From positions 1 to 64,000 of the forward strand of contig NZ_JACVPD010000004.1 in NCBI RefSeq assembly GCF_018882095.1: a DNA stretch of 64,000 nucleotides. The letters are read 5' to 3'. This document shows positions 19,172 through 28,165 of this stretch, piece after piece. The notes under the pieces were generated by a model that worked only from the letters and a program-made list of their open reading frames with translations, had not been told where the DNA came from and searched no databases. The position numbers were made by a program, and so were the translations under genes. Origin of the DNA: Polynucleobacter sp. CS-Odin-A6 (GTDB taxonomy: Bacteria > Pseudomonadota > Gammaproteobacteria > Burkholderiales > Burkholderiaceae). The stretch's first letter is position 1, and every line of letters starts with the position of its first letter.

Positions 19172-20782
19172 ATGATCCGTATTACTGAACTTCGCCTCCC
19201 TATTAGCCATCCCCCAGAGGCTTTGGAAGAGGCGATCTTGAAGCGTTTGCAGATTCAGGTGCAAGACTTGGTTCAGGTGGAAGTATTTAAGCGTAGTTAT
19301 GACGCCCGCAAGAACGTCGCTCTTGCCTTTATTTATACCGTTGATGTATCGGTAAAAGATGAAGAAAAAATACTCAAGCAATTTGCAGGTGATGTTCATA
19401 TACGTCCCTCTCCTGATACCAGCTACCATTTTGTAGCGAATGCCAGTCAAGTAAAGACAGAAAGCTTTCAGCGTCCTGTCGTCATTGGTTTTGGACCTTG
19501 CGGCATTTTTGCCGCCTTAGTCTTGGCGCAGATGGGCTTCAAGCCAATCGTGCTCGAGCGTGGTAAGCCAGTACGCGAGCGGACTCAAGATACTTGGGGC
19601 TTGTGGCGCAAGAATGTTCTAAATCCAGAATCGAATGTGCAATTTGGTGAAGGTGGAGCTGGTACCTTTTCTGATGGGAAGCTCTGGAGTCAAATTAAAG
19701 ACCCGAAGTTTTATGGTCGTAAGGTGATTCATGAGTTCATCAAAGCGGGGGCGCCTGAAGAAATTCGTTATGTTGCTAAACCCCATATTGGTACCTTTCG
19801 TTTAGTTGGTGTGGTTGAAAAAATGCGCCAAGAAATTATCACTCTGGGTGGAGAAATTCGTTTTTCACAAAAGGTCATTGGTTTTGATGTGCAGCATGAG
19901 CAGATTGCTGGCATCAAAATAGAGGGGCAGCCTGATCTATGTGCTAACCATGTTGTTTTGGCCTTGGGCCACAGCGCACGGGATACTTTTGAGGTCTTGC
20001 ACAACGCCGGCGTCTATATGGAGGCCAAGCCATTTTCGGTGGGCTTTCGTATTGAACACCCGCAATCCGTAATTGATCGCGCGCGCCTAGGACCACATGC
20101 TGGCAATGAGCTCATAGGCGCAGCAGATTACAAGTTAGTTCACCATGCTAAGAATGGCCGAGCAGTCTATAGCTTTTGTATGTGTCCAGGTGGCACGGTA
20201 GTTGCTGCCACTTCTGAGCCAAACCGGGTGGTAACGAATGGCATGAGTCAATACTCGCGCAATGAACGTAATGCAAATGCGGGTATTGTTGTTGGAATAA
20301 CACCTGAAGACTATCCGGGCGGTCCCTTGGCCGGGATTGATTTTCAGAGGGCTCTGGAGTCCAAGGCTTACACCATGGGTGGATCAACCTATGAGGCACC
20401 AGGGCAATTAGTCGGAGACTTCTTAGCTGGTAAAGCATCTACTGAGTTCGGTAGTGTGCTGCCATCTTATAAGCCTGGCGTTCATCTCACAGACCTAGCG
20501 GATTCTTTACCTGCTTACGCAATCGAAGCAATTCGGGAAGCTATTCCGGCGTTTGAAAAGCAGATCAAGGGTTTTTCGATGAAAGATGCGGTACTCACCG
20601 GAGTAGAGACACGTACGTCCTCTCCACTGCGTATTACTAGGGGTGCAAACTTTCAGAGTCTGAATATCAAAGGTTTGTACCCAGCTGGCGAAGGTGCTGG
20701 CTATGCTGGTGGGATTTTGTCGGCAGGCGTTGATGGCATTAAAGTAGCAGAAGCGGTTGCGCTTGATTACCTTACCCGATAA
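19172..20782 (+). CDS. FAD-dependent dehydrogenase (COG2509 type)
   Basis: This 536-residue flavoprotein has a small N-terminal domain (about 1-95) and then a Rossmann FAD site VIGFGPCGIFAALVLAQMG with a downstream Glu-Arg-Gly (LERGK). The GEGGAGTFSDGKL motif and the C-terminal GAGYAGGILSAGVDG loop are typical of this family of uncharacterised FAD-dependent oxidoreductases. The substrate is unknown. ATG 19172 is preferred over a TTG three codons upstream. Its end overlaps the convergent P-loop kinase gene by 11 bp. Confidence 0.88.
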   Translation: MIRITELRLPISHPPEALEEAILKRLQIQVQDLVQVEVFKRSYDARKNVALAFIYTVDVSVKDEEKILKQFAGDVHIRPSPDTSYHFVANASQVKTESFQRPVVIGFGPCGIFAALVLAQMGFKPIVLERGKPVRERTQDTWGLWRKNVLNPESNVQFGEGGAGTFSDGKLWSQIKDPKFYGRKVIHEFIKAGAPEEIRYVAKPHIGTFRLVGVVEKMRQEIITLGGEIRFSQKVIGFDVQHEQIAGIKIEGQPDLCANHVVLALGHSARDTFEVLHNAGVYMEAKPFSVGFRIEHPQSVIDRARLGPHAGNELIGAADYKLVHHAKNGRAVYSFCMCPGGTVVAATSEPNRVVTNGMSQYSRNERNANAGIVVGITPEDYPGGPLAGIDFQRALESKAYTMGGSTYEAPGQLVGDFLAGKASTEFGSVLPSYKPGVHLTDLADSLPAYAIEAIREAIPAFEKQIKGFSMKDAVLTGVETRTSSPLRITRGANFQSLNIKGLYPAGEGAGYAGGILSAGVDGIKVAEAVALDYLTR

Positions 20783-21368
20783 GGTGATCGATTAATGTTT
20801 CAAACTGTACTTGATCAAAGTTCTGATTATCAAAACGTTGTATAGCGGAATGATTTGGTGGTTCTACTCTGCGCATGACGTATTCATCCCAGTGCTGGAG
20901 TTTCCATTCATCCCTGGGGTCTGCACGCTTCTCCAAGCGATGCTTTGTCTCACGCTCATCAAGATCAATCCAGGCGATTTTGATACTCGATCCAATGGGA
21001 ATACCAAGCGCTTCTGGATCAAACATTCTGCCACTGCGGATTTCACGAGAAAATGGACCTACTAAGATGACATTAACTCCAAGCTGAAGATTTTCTTTTG
21101 CAATGGCGAGGAGGCCGGCGTATTCCCAGTCTCTGAGATTGTTAAGATAAAACGGACTGTCTCGATCGTTGGGGTTATTGGTGGTGAGCTCCATGACATG
21201 AGCGCTGTAGGCACCGTACACCGTATCTTTATCTAAAAAGAAAAAGTCCTCGCTAGTCTTCTCAATAATGAGGGGCAAGGCTTTTTTAGCCAAAGTCGTT
21301 TTACCAGTGCCCGCAGGACCTGCAAAGAGGATCAGTCTTGGTGCTGCAGAACTCAGCTTACAGGTCAT
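20772..21368 (-). CDS. P-loop kinase-like AAA ATPase (zeta/gluconate-kinase type)
   Basis: The 198-residue protein has a Walker A motif GPAGTGKTT (about residues 17-25), a DKD following the second strand, and an RLEKRADPRDEWK lid-like stretch. This is the layout of small nucleoside/sugar kinases and zeta-type ATPases. The substrate is unclear. No epsilon-type antitoxin is adjacent, so I do not call it a toxin. It stands alone between two convergent or divergent neighbours. Confidence 0.7.
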   Translation of the reverse strand: MTCKLSSAAPRLILFAGPAGTGKTTLAKKALPLIIEKTSEDFFFLDKDTVYGAYSAHVMELTTNNPNDRDSPFYLNNLRDWEYAGLLAIAKENLQLGVNVILVGPFSREIRSGRMFDPEALGIPIGSSIKIAWIDLDERETKHRLEKRADPRDEWKLQHWDEYVMRRVEPPNHSAIQRFDNQNFDQVQFETLIDHLIG

Positions 21369-21469
21369 TTATCTCTCTAGTGGAGTCAAATACTCCAGTA
21401 AATTCTACTGCTCAATCCGATGTTTATTGAAAATATCCCGACTTTAGCCGAAGTGACGATAATGTCGCC

Positions 21470-23389
21470 ATGGCTTTAATCGTACTCACTGATGCAAAAC
21501 TGGCTTTTGGCCACGTTGACCTCCTAGCAAATACTGCTTTCTCACTGGAATCTGGGGAGCGGGTTGGCTTAATTGGCCGTAATGGCACTGGCAAATCTTC
21601 TTTGTTGAAGATCTTGGCTGGTATTGAGAAAATGGATGATGGTCTCTTGCAATATCAGCAAGGCCTGCGCATTGCCTATGTTCCCCAAGAGCCGATCTTT
21701 GAAGCTGAAGAAACAGTGTTTGACGCTGTATCTCAGGGTGTGGCTCAGGCTAAGGCCTTAAGAGAAGAATATGAGGCTCTCAGTGTGGGTGAGTGGGATG
21801 ATGCTGCTCATCATCGCCTGGATGAAGTGCAATCCCAACTAGAGGCATTGAGTGGCTGGAATTGGGAACAGCGCGTTCACGAAACCCTCGATCGTTTGCA
21901 CTTAGAAGCTGAACTCAAAATTAATACGCTTTCTGGCGGTACCAAGAAACGCGTTGCACTGGCACGTGCTTTGGTGGAAATGCCAGATGTGCTGCTGCTT
22001 GATGAGCCTACCAACCATTTGGATTTAGATTCCATTTCCTGGTTAGAGGATCTGCTTAAGGAGTACAAAGGATCTGTGATTTTGATCACCCACGATCGTG
22101 CGTTCTTGGATAACGTCTGTACACAGATCGTTGAGCTAGATCGCGGCATCTTGCGAACTTACCCAGGTAATTTTTCAGCCTATGAAGTATTAAAAGATCA
22201 GGAAATGAATTCTGAATCTTTGGCTAATGCGCGAGCAGACAAATTACTTGCCCAAGAAGAAGTTTGGATTCGGAAAGGGGTTGAGGCAAGACGCACTCGC
22301 AGTGTTGCGCGGATTGCTCGTCTAGAAAATCTCCGCGCTAGCCGCTCACAAAGACGCGATGCCGTTGGTCAGGTCAAACTAGCAGTGTCCGCTGGCGATA
22401 GAAGCGGCAAGATCGTCGCGGATCTTCAGAATGTCTCGAAGTCTTACGGTCGTCCGATTGTGGCGGATTTCACAGCGACAATTCTGCGAGGCGATAAGGT
22501 GGGTTTATTAGGCCCTAATGGCGCTGGTAAGACCACTTTATTGAAATTAATCCTGGGAACGATTGCACCTGATTCGGGCACGGCAACCATGGGCACCCGG
22601 ATTGAAGTGGCCTACTTTGATCAGATGCGCGAAGGCCTTGATCTGAATGCCTCGCTCGAGGACTACATTAGCCCAGGTAGTGAGTGGATTGAAATCAATG
22701 GTAACAAGAAGCACGTGAAGAGTTACTTAAGTGATTTCTTATTTGCACCAGAGCGCACGAATTCACCTGTAAGTACTTTATCCGGTGGCGAGCGGAACCG
22801 ATTACTGTTAGCGCGTTTATTTGCCCGACCAGCCAATGTCTTAGTGTTGGACGAGCCAACCAATGACTTGGATATTGATACTCTGGATTTACTCGAGCAA
22901 CTACTCCAAGACTATAAGGGTACGGTCTTTTTAGTGAGTCATGATCGTTACTTCTTGGATAACGTCGTTACTAGCATTATTGCCAATGAGGGTGATGGAT
23001 TCTGGCGGGAATACGAAGGGGGTTATGAGGATTGGAAGATCCAAAAAGCGCGCTCAGATAAGATTCGCGCTGCCAATGGTGGCGCCAAGGCTGTAGAAAA
23101 GTCTGAATCAAAGCTGGAGGTGAAGTCAGAATCTAAAGCTGCAGTTGCCAAAAGTGCCGTTCAAAAACTCAATGGCAAAGAGCGCCAAGAATTAGAGGCA
23201 TTGCCATTACAAATTGAAGTACTAGAGACAGAACAGGCTGAGATTGGTATTGCGATGAGTAACCCCAACCTATACAAGAATGAGCCTGAATTAGCCGCGG
23301 GTATGCAGGCGCGTTTATCCGAAATTACTGCTGATCTAGATACCAAATTGCAGCGCTGGGAATTGCTACTGAGTCGCTCGGAACCTTGA
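21470..23389 (+). CDS. uup: ABC-F ATPase, Uup type
   Basis: This is a soluble ABC-F protein of 639 residues with two ATPase domains: Walker A GRNGTGKSS (about 37-45) and GPNGAGKTT (about 345-353), two LSGG signatures (LSGGTKKR and LSGGERNR), and DEPTNHLD/DEPTNDLD Walker B regions. The linker arm lies between them and a coiled-coil C-terminal tail (about 560-635) is the mark of Uup, which binds branched DNA and ribosomes and affects precise transposon excision. No membrane partner is expected. Confidence 0.93.
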   Translation: MALIVLTDAKLAFGHVDLLANTAFSLESGERVGLIGRNGTGKSSLLKILAGIEKMDDGLLQYQQGLRIAYVPQEPIFEAEETVFDAVSQGVAQAKALREEYEALSVGEWDDAAHHRLDEVQSQLEALSGWNWEQRVHETLDRLHLEAELKINTLSGGTKKRVALARALVEMPDVLLLDEPTNHLDLDSISWLEDLLKEYKGSVILITHDRAFLDNVCTQIVELDRGILRTYPGNFSAYEVLKDQEMNSESLANARADKLLAQEEVWIRKGVEARRTRSVARIARLENLRASRSQRRDAVGQVKLAVSAGDRSGKIVADLQNVSKSYGRPIVADFTATILRGDKVGLLGPNGAGKTTLLKLILGTIAPDSGTATMGTRIEVAYFDQMREGLDLNASLEDYISPGSEWIEINGNKKHVKSYLSDFLFAPERTNSPVSTLSGGERNRLLLARLFARPANVLVLDEPTNDLDIDTLDLLEQLLQDYKGTVFLVSHDRYFLDNVVTSIIANEGDGFWREYEGGYEDWKIQKARSDKIRAANGGAKAVEKSESKLEVKSESKAAVAKSAVQKLNGKERQELEALPLQIEVLETEQAEIGIAMSNPNLYKNEPELAAGMQARLSEITADLDTKLQRWELLLSRSEP

Positions 23390-23404
23390 TGTCATCAGCG
23401 TGGT

Positions 23405-24076
23405 TTATGACTTGCTGAGCACCGTAGTCAAAAACCTGGAGATATCTGCTAACTCATCCGGATGGAGAGAGTGCTCCATCGGGTAGCTGTTCCAGTCCAC
23501 CTGATAGCCTAATTTTTCCAGGGTATCAGACGAAGCTTCTGCACGCTCTAGAGTGATCACGGCATCCCAAACTCCATGGGCCATAAAAATAGGGGTCTTA
23601 CTATTGGCCTCACTTCTTTCTAGCGGTAACGATTTTGCTAGGGGGAGGTAGCCTGACAGCGCCATGATGCCTGCTAGTGTATGTGGAAAGCGAAGGCCTA
23701 CCTGTAGAGACATCGCGCAGCCTTGCGAGAAGCCGGCTAAAACAATTTTTCCATAAGGCACGCCCCGACTTGCCTCTCGTTCAATTAACTCTGAGATCGC
23801 TGATGCTGATTTGTGAATACCGGAAAGATCTTCGCGGTCGTTACTACCTCTCCCAGTAATGTCGTACCAAGCGGGCATGACGTAGCCGCCATTGATAGTG
23901 ACCGCCATACTAGGCGCACTTGGGAAAACAAATCGAATAGCAGGGCACTCGGAAAGTTGTAGTTGCGGAATGATGGGTACAAAGTCATTCCCATCAGCCC
24001 CGAGTCCGTGAAGCCAAATTACAGAAGCACTTGGATTAGGATCTGTTTCAATTTCAATACAGGGTAAAGCGGTCAT
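23405..24076 (-). CDS. Carboxylesterase / phospholipase family serine hydrolase
   Basis: This 223-residue alpha/beta hydrolase resembles EstB and acyl-protein-thioesterase-like esterases: WLHGLGADGNDF oxyanion loop, nucleophile Ser in GFSQGCAMS (about residue 118), Asp in AHGVWDAVI and His in MEHSLHPDE. It has no signal peptide, so a cytoplasmic esterase of broad specificity is likely. It sits downstream of, but apart from, cbpM. Confidence 0.9.
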   Translation of the reverse strand: MTALPCIEIETDPNPSASVIWLHGLGADGNDFVPIIPQLQLSECPAIRFVFPSAPSMAVTINGGYVMPAWYDITGRGSNDREDLSGIHKSASAISELIEREASRGVPYGKIVLAGFSQGCAMSLQVGLRFPHTLAGIMALSGYLPLAKSLPLERSEANSKTPIFMAHGVWDAVITLERAEASSDTLEKLGYQVDWNSYPMEHSLHPDELADISRFLTTVLSKS

Positions 24077-24128
24077 TTATATTTCATCCTAAATTGCAAA
24101 GAATATCGCAGCCGAGTCGCTCAGAGAC

Positions 24129-24455
24129 TTAAGTTATATTTTCGCGTAATAGTTGATTGCGTAGACGAGTAATCTCATCCAGCAGATCAAGCGCTAAGGC
24201 AACTCCAGAGATATTAAGCTCTAAGTCGTGGGTTAGGTGAGCAGCAGTTTTGGCACGCTTAAGTGAGTCTCCACTGAAGCGCCAATCCTGAGGAGATGAA
24301 CCTGCCGGACTGAGAACGCCCTCCCTTACCCAGGACATAATCTGCTCTTCTGGTGCGCGTGTGGCTTGTGAGATTTCTATAATACTCATGTGCACCTCAG
24401 TTTCAACAACGATGCCCTCAATCCAGGTGGTTTGTATTGGTGTCATGTTCATCAT
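24129..24455 (-). CDS. cbpM: Chaperone modulator CbpM
   Basis: CbpM binds the J-domain of CbpA and blocks its co-chaperone activity. The 108-residue protein has the MerR-like HTH N-terminal part (MSWVREGVLSPAG) followed by a helical C-terminus (LELNISGVALALDLLDEI). Its start overlaps the cbpA stop by 4 nt, so the two are translationally coupled. The third in-frame Met (MTPIQTT) is another possible start. Confidence 0.88.
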   Translation of the reverse strand: MMNMTPIQTTWIEGIVVETEVHMSIIEISQATRAPEEQIMSWVREGVLSPAGSSPQDWRFSGDSLKRAKTAAHLTHDLELNISGVALALDLLDEITRLRNQLLRENIT

Positions 24456-25432
24456 CCCTTCAGGTGGTTTCTGGGGTTGAAATCAAAAACTTTTTCTAAT
24501 GCTTGATAGGCTTCTTTTTGGGCGTCAGTTTCGGCGCTTGGTAAAACAATATTGGGTACCACATACAAATCACCAGCCTCTTTACTGGGAATGCCTTTGC
24601 CTTTAAGTCGCATCTTGCGACCTGTGACTGTTCCTGCAGGAATTGTTAGTTCAAGTTTGGATCCAGCAGGAGTGGGGATGCTCACCGTAGTTCCCAAGGC
24701 AGCCTCCCAGGGTGCGAGCGGTAAATCCAGATAGATATCCTTACCATCTACGCGATAAATGGGATTTGGATGGAAATCAATCTCTAAGTACAGGTCACCA
24801 GCACCGCCTGTACCCATACCCGGACCACCTTGACCAGCCAAGCGTAAATTCTGCCCCGCTTTAATACCCTTTGGAATACTGACATCGAGTTTGCGCTCTT
24901 GAGTGCTGACATGACCATTCGCATCTTGAGTTGGCATATGAAGGGCAATCGTTCGTTGAGCGCCGTTATAAGCATCAGCAAGATCAATGAGTATTTTGGC
25001 ATGGTGATCTTGGCCCTTAAAGTCCATGCCTTGACGGGGGTTACCACCGCGTCCACCTTGGCGATGCCTGCCTCTGCCAAAAAGAGATTCAAAGAATTCG
25101 CTTTGATCACCTTCGTAACCATTTCCGAATCCAGCATGGCCTCCGCCAAAGTCGCCATCGGAATATTCAAATCCTTCATTCCAGTTGGGTGGTGGAGTGA
25201 AGTCTTGACCATTTTTCCAATTGGCACCCATGCGATCGTAAGCAGCACGTTTCTCGGTGTCTTTTAAGACGGAGTAGGCTTCCCCCAGCTCCTTGAATTG
25301 TTCTTCTGCGCCCGCCTCTTTGTTGACGTCCGGATGGTATTTGCGGGCCAACTTTCGGTAGGCCGCTTTAATTTCTGCTTCAGTAGCGCCGCGTGCTACA
25401 CCGAGTGTTTCGTAGTAATCCCTGAATTTCAT
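24452..25432 (-). CDS. cbpA: DnaJ-class co-chaperone CbpA
   Basis: CbpA is a DnaJ paralogue that stimulates DnaK and binds curved DNA. The 326-residue protein has a J-domain (about residues 4-70) with the essential HPD (YHPDVNKE), a Gly/Phe-rich linker (about 75-130), and two C-terminal beta domains. The zinc-finger domain of true DnaJ is absent, as expected for CbpA. It is coupled to its inhibitor cbpM. Confidence 0.94.
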   Translation of the reverse strand: MKFRDYYETLGVARGATEAEIKAAYRKLARKYHPDVNKEAGAEEQFKELGEAYSVLKDTEKRAAYDRMGANWKNGQDFTPPPNWNEGFEYSDGDFGGGHAGFGNGYEGDQSEFFESLFGRGRHRQGGRGGNPRQGMDFKGQDHHAKILIDLADAYNGAQRTIALHMPTQDANGHVSTQERKLDVSIPKGIKAGQNLRLAGQGGPGMGTGGAGDLYLEIDFHPNPIYRVDGKDIYLDLPLAPWEAALGTTVSIPTPAGSKLELTIPAGTVTGRKMRLKGKGIPSKEAGDLYVVPNIVLPSAETDAQKEAYQALEKVFDFNPRNHLKG

Positions 25433-25511
25433 AATCCCGCTAAAGTCCTGATTAAATCAATAAGCTTAATTCTACAGTCCTGGCTGCTGATTTCTACTGA
25501 CTTTTTAGCAA

Positions 25512-25537
25512 AGAAAAAGCGGGCATCATGCCCGCTT
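25512..25537 (-). terminator. Terminator after the UxaA-family gene
   Basis: AAGCGGGCA (25517-25525) and TGCCCGCTT (25529-25537) form a 9-bp stem with a 3-nt loop. Read on the minus strand it is followed by TTTTTCTTT. It lies 29 bp past the dehydratase stop and closes the left edge of the catabolic island. Confidence 0.88.
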
Positions 25538-25565
25538 GCTAGTGTTATGGATCTGGAAAGTGGAT

Positions 25566-27113
25566 TTAGCTCATGACACCAATTTGCCAGGGTACAAATT
25601 CATAATCTCCTAAGCCTAATAATTCACTTTTAGAGCGTTCTCCAGAGGCGGTCTGCAAGAGGAGTTCAAAAATTCGTTGCCCCATCTCTTGCACGGAAAC
25701 CGTACCATCGAGGATTTCTCCACAATTGATATCCATATCCTCACAAAGGCGCTCAAACATAGGGGTGTTGGTAGCCAGCTTGATGCAGGGTGCCGGTTTG
25801 GATCCAAACATGGAGCCACGCCCAGTAGTAAATGCGATGAGATTTGCTCCACCCGCAATCTGACCTGTTGCTGAAACGGGATCAAAGCCAGGTGTATCCA
25901 TAAATACAAAACCTTTAGCGGTAACAGGCTCAGCATATCGATAGACTTCCATCAACGGCCCAGTACCACCTTTCATGGAGGAGCCGAGAGACTTTTCAAA
26001 GATATTGGCTAGGCCACCGATTTGATTCCCAGGGCTCACTTGTCCATTAATTTGAACATCACGACCAACAGAGTATTCGTCTTTCCACCACCGAATGCGT
26101 TGAATCAGTTTTTCACCAATGGCTTTACTGGCAGCTCTCCGGGTAAGGGTATGCTCAACCCCATAAATTTCCGGAGTCTCTGAAAGAATGCCGGTGCCAC
26201 CATGACGTGACAGAATATCAATGGCAGCGCCTAAGGCTGGATTAGCGGTAATCGAAGAAAAGCCATCTGAGCCACCGCATTGCAAGCCCACACAGAGATG
26301 GCTTGCAGAGACAGTTTGGCGCGTGGCTTTATTGGCTTCAGGAAGTAGTGCTTTAACAGCCTCGATGCCAGCTTCAATCGTTTTTCGAGTGCCACCCGTT
26401 TCTTGCATGATAAAAGTATGCAGTGTGGAGTTCTCTTTAAGGCTTTCCTGCTCCATCAAGCCCTTCAGTTGGTTGCGCTCACAACCAAGACCAATGATCA
26501 GTGCGGCAGCGAGGTTAGGGTGTTGCGCATATCCCGCTATCGTTCTACGGAGGAGCTGCATCGGTTCGCCACTCATTTCCATGCCACAGCCGATGTCATG
26601 ACTAAAAGCCACTACACCATCGATATTAGGATAATCTTTCAACCGCTCGGGCGTGAACCAGGCGGCAATTTTATTCACTACGGTTGCAGAGCAATTGACG
26701 GTAGATAAAATGCCGATGAAATTACGGGTTCCAACTTTTCCATTGGCTCTGACAAAACCCTGAAAGGTAGCGCGTTCAGCCTCTGGTAGCAGGGTGGTGG
26801 GTTTATATTCACTTGCATAGGCATAGTCGCGATCGAATTCACGAAACTCCGTATTGTGGCTATGTACCATCGTGCCGGCTTCAATATCAGTGTTAGCAAA
26901 ACCAACCGTCACGTTATATTTGAGAATCGGATCACCCTTGAGAATTTTCTTCGTGGCGATTTTGTAACCTGCCGGTACTTGACTGCGGCTCGTCAAATTC
27001 TCGCTAGGTACAGATTCACCAATCGAGACGTCCACTCTAGCAACGACGATATTGTCATTAGGATGCAGGCGAATTATTGGCCCAGCCAATTTTTTTTCAG
27101 AGGTTTCAATCAT
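25566..27113 (-). CDS. Altronate/galactarate dehydratase family (UxaA/GarD)
   Basis: The 515-residue enzyme has an N-terminal SAF domain (about residues 12-95) fused to the UxaA/GarD catalytic domain. Visible landmarks are GYVRANGKVG-like GFVRANGKVGTRN, CNSATVV-like NCSATVV, HDIGCGMEMSG and GLQCGGSDGFSSITANP. Family members are Fe-dependent dehydratases that turn altronate, galactarate or related sugar acids into 2-keto-3-deoxy acids. It heads a minus-strand unit with a Bug receptor 28 bp upstream. The exact sugar acid cannot be told. Confidence 0.88.
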   Translation of the reverse strand: MIETSEKKLAGPIIRLHPNDNIVVARVDVSIGESVPSENLTSRSQVPAGYKIATKKILKGDPILKYNVTVGFANTDIEAGTMVHSHNTEFREFDRDYAYASEYKPTTLLPEAERATFQGFVRANGKVGTRNFIGILSTVNCSATVVNKIAAWFTPERLKDYPNIDGVVAFSHDIGCGMEMSGEPMQLLRRTIAGYAQHPNLAAALIIGLGCERNQLKGLMEQESLKENSTLHTFIMQETGGTRKTIEAGIEAVKALLPEANKATRQTVSASHLCVGLQCGGSDGFSSITANPALGAAIDILSRHGGTGILSETPEIYGVEHTLTRRAASKAIGEKLIQRIRWWKDEYSVGRDVQINGQVSPGNQIGGLANIFEKSLGSSMKGGTGPLMEVYRYAEPVTAKGFVFMDTPGFDPVSATGQIAGGANLIAFTTGRGSMFGSKPAPCIKLATNTPMFERLCEDMDINCGEILDGTVSVQEMGQRIFELLLQTASGERSKSELLGLGDYEFVPWQIGVMS

Positions 27114-27141
27114 GAGTTTCTTCCAATGTAAATATTTTTAA

Positions 27142-28104
27142 TCATTCTGCTGTTACGCCAGATTTCTTGACAATAGGACCCCATTTCGTTAGCTCAGACT
27201 TAATATAGTCACCAAGTTGGTTTGGGGTGCTGGTAACTACATCAAATCCCTTGGAATTGATTTGAGATTTGATTTCAGAATTATTGAGAACGTTGACTAG
27301 CTGTGAGTTTAGTTTATCTATGATTGCCTTAGGCGTATTTGCAGGAGCGACGATTGCATACACCAACTCAACTTCAAACTTTGGCAAAGTTTCAGAAATA
27401 GCGGGAATTTCAGGGGCGCTAGGAGAGCGCTTCAGGCTGGTGATACCTAAGGCAGTAAGCTTGCCAGACTTCACATAAGGTAGTGCGGCAGGAGTTCCCA
27501 CGATTGCTGTCTGAATCTGCCCACCCAATACATCTGTCAATGCTGGAGCTGCGCCCTTATAGGGTACATGCAGAATATTTGTTCCGGCTTGCGTATTAAA
27601 TAGCTCTCCCGCTAGATGCAGGGGTGTCCCTGCCCCGGATGAACCAAAGCTCACTTTGCCAGGATTAGCCTTATCGAAGGCAATTAATTCGGCAACATTC
27701 TTTACTGGAACAGAGGGGTTAGCAACTAGCATGAGTGAAGAAGACGCAACCAATGAGACGGGGGCGAAGTCCTTTACTACGTTGTAGTTTAATTTTTTAT
27801 ATAAAGTTTCATTAATGGCCTGAGTTCCAACTAACATTAGAAACAGCGTATAGCCATCGGGCTTTGCATTTGCTACGTATTCGGCGGCTAAATTTGCTCC
27901 TGCACCAGGCTTATTTTCAATGATGATTGGCTGACCAAGATTCTCACCAAGCTTTGGCGTAAAGGCGCGTGCAAGGACATCGGATGGCCCGCCAGCTGCG
28001 AATGGAATAATTAATTTAATCGGTTGAGTGGGGTAGCTTTGTGCAATAGCTAGCATGGGGAGTAGAGCGCCCACAACTGATAATGCCAAAATAATCTTTC
28101 TCAT
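27142..28104 (-). CDS. Bug/TctC-type periplasmic solute-binding protein
   Basis: This 320-residue protein has a signal peptide (about residues 1-22) and the Bug family fold: YPTQPIKLIIPFAAGGPSDV, then NKPGAGANLAAE and FGSSGAGTPLHLAGE. Bug proteins bind carboxylates for tripartite tricarboxylate transporters. No TctA or TctB membrane genes are in the window. It is operonic with the UxaA-family dehydratase, so a sugar acid or its product is the likely ligand. Confidence 0.93.
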   Translation of the reverse strand: MRKIILALSVVGALLPMLAIAQSYPTQPIKLIIPFAAGGPSDVLARAFTPKLGENLGQPIIIENKPGAGANLAAEYVANAKPDGYTLFLMLVGTQAINETLYKKLNYNVVKDFAPVSLVASSSLMLVANPSVPVKNVAELIAFDKANPGKVSFGSSGAGTPLHLAGELFNTQAGTNILHVPYKGAAPALTDVLGGQIQTAIVGTPAALPYVKSGKLTALGITSLKRSPSAPEIPAISETLPKFEVELVYAIVAPANTPKAIIDKLNSQLVNVLNNSEIKSQINSKGFDVVTSTPNQLGDYIKSELTKWGPIVKKSGVTAE

Positions 28105-28165
28105 GTATTGTCTCCTTAATTTTTTAGAATATGAGCTACTAATTTAAACCTAGTAAAGCAAGCAA

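Noticed and set aside
20772..21368. P-loop kinase as a zeta toxin of a toxin-antitoxin system
   Set aside because: No epsilon-type antitoxin is adjacent, and the sequence fits small-molecule kinases equally well.
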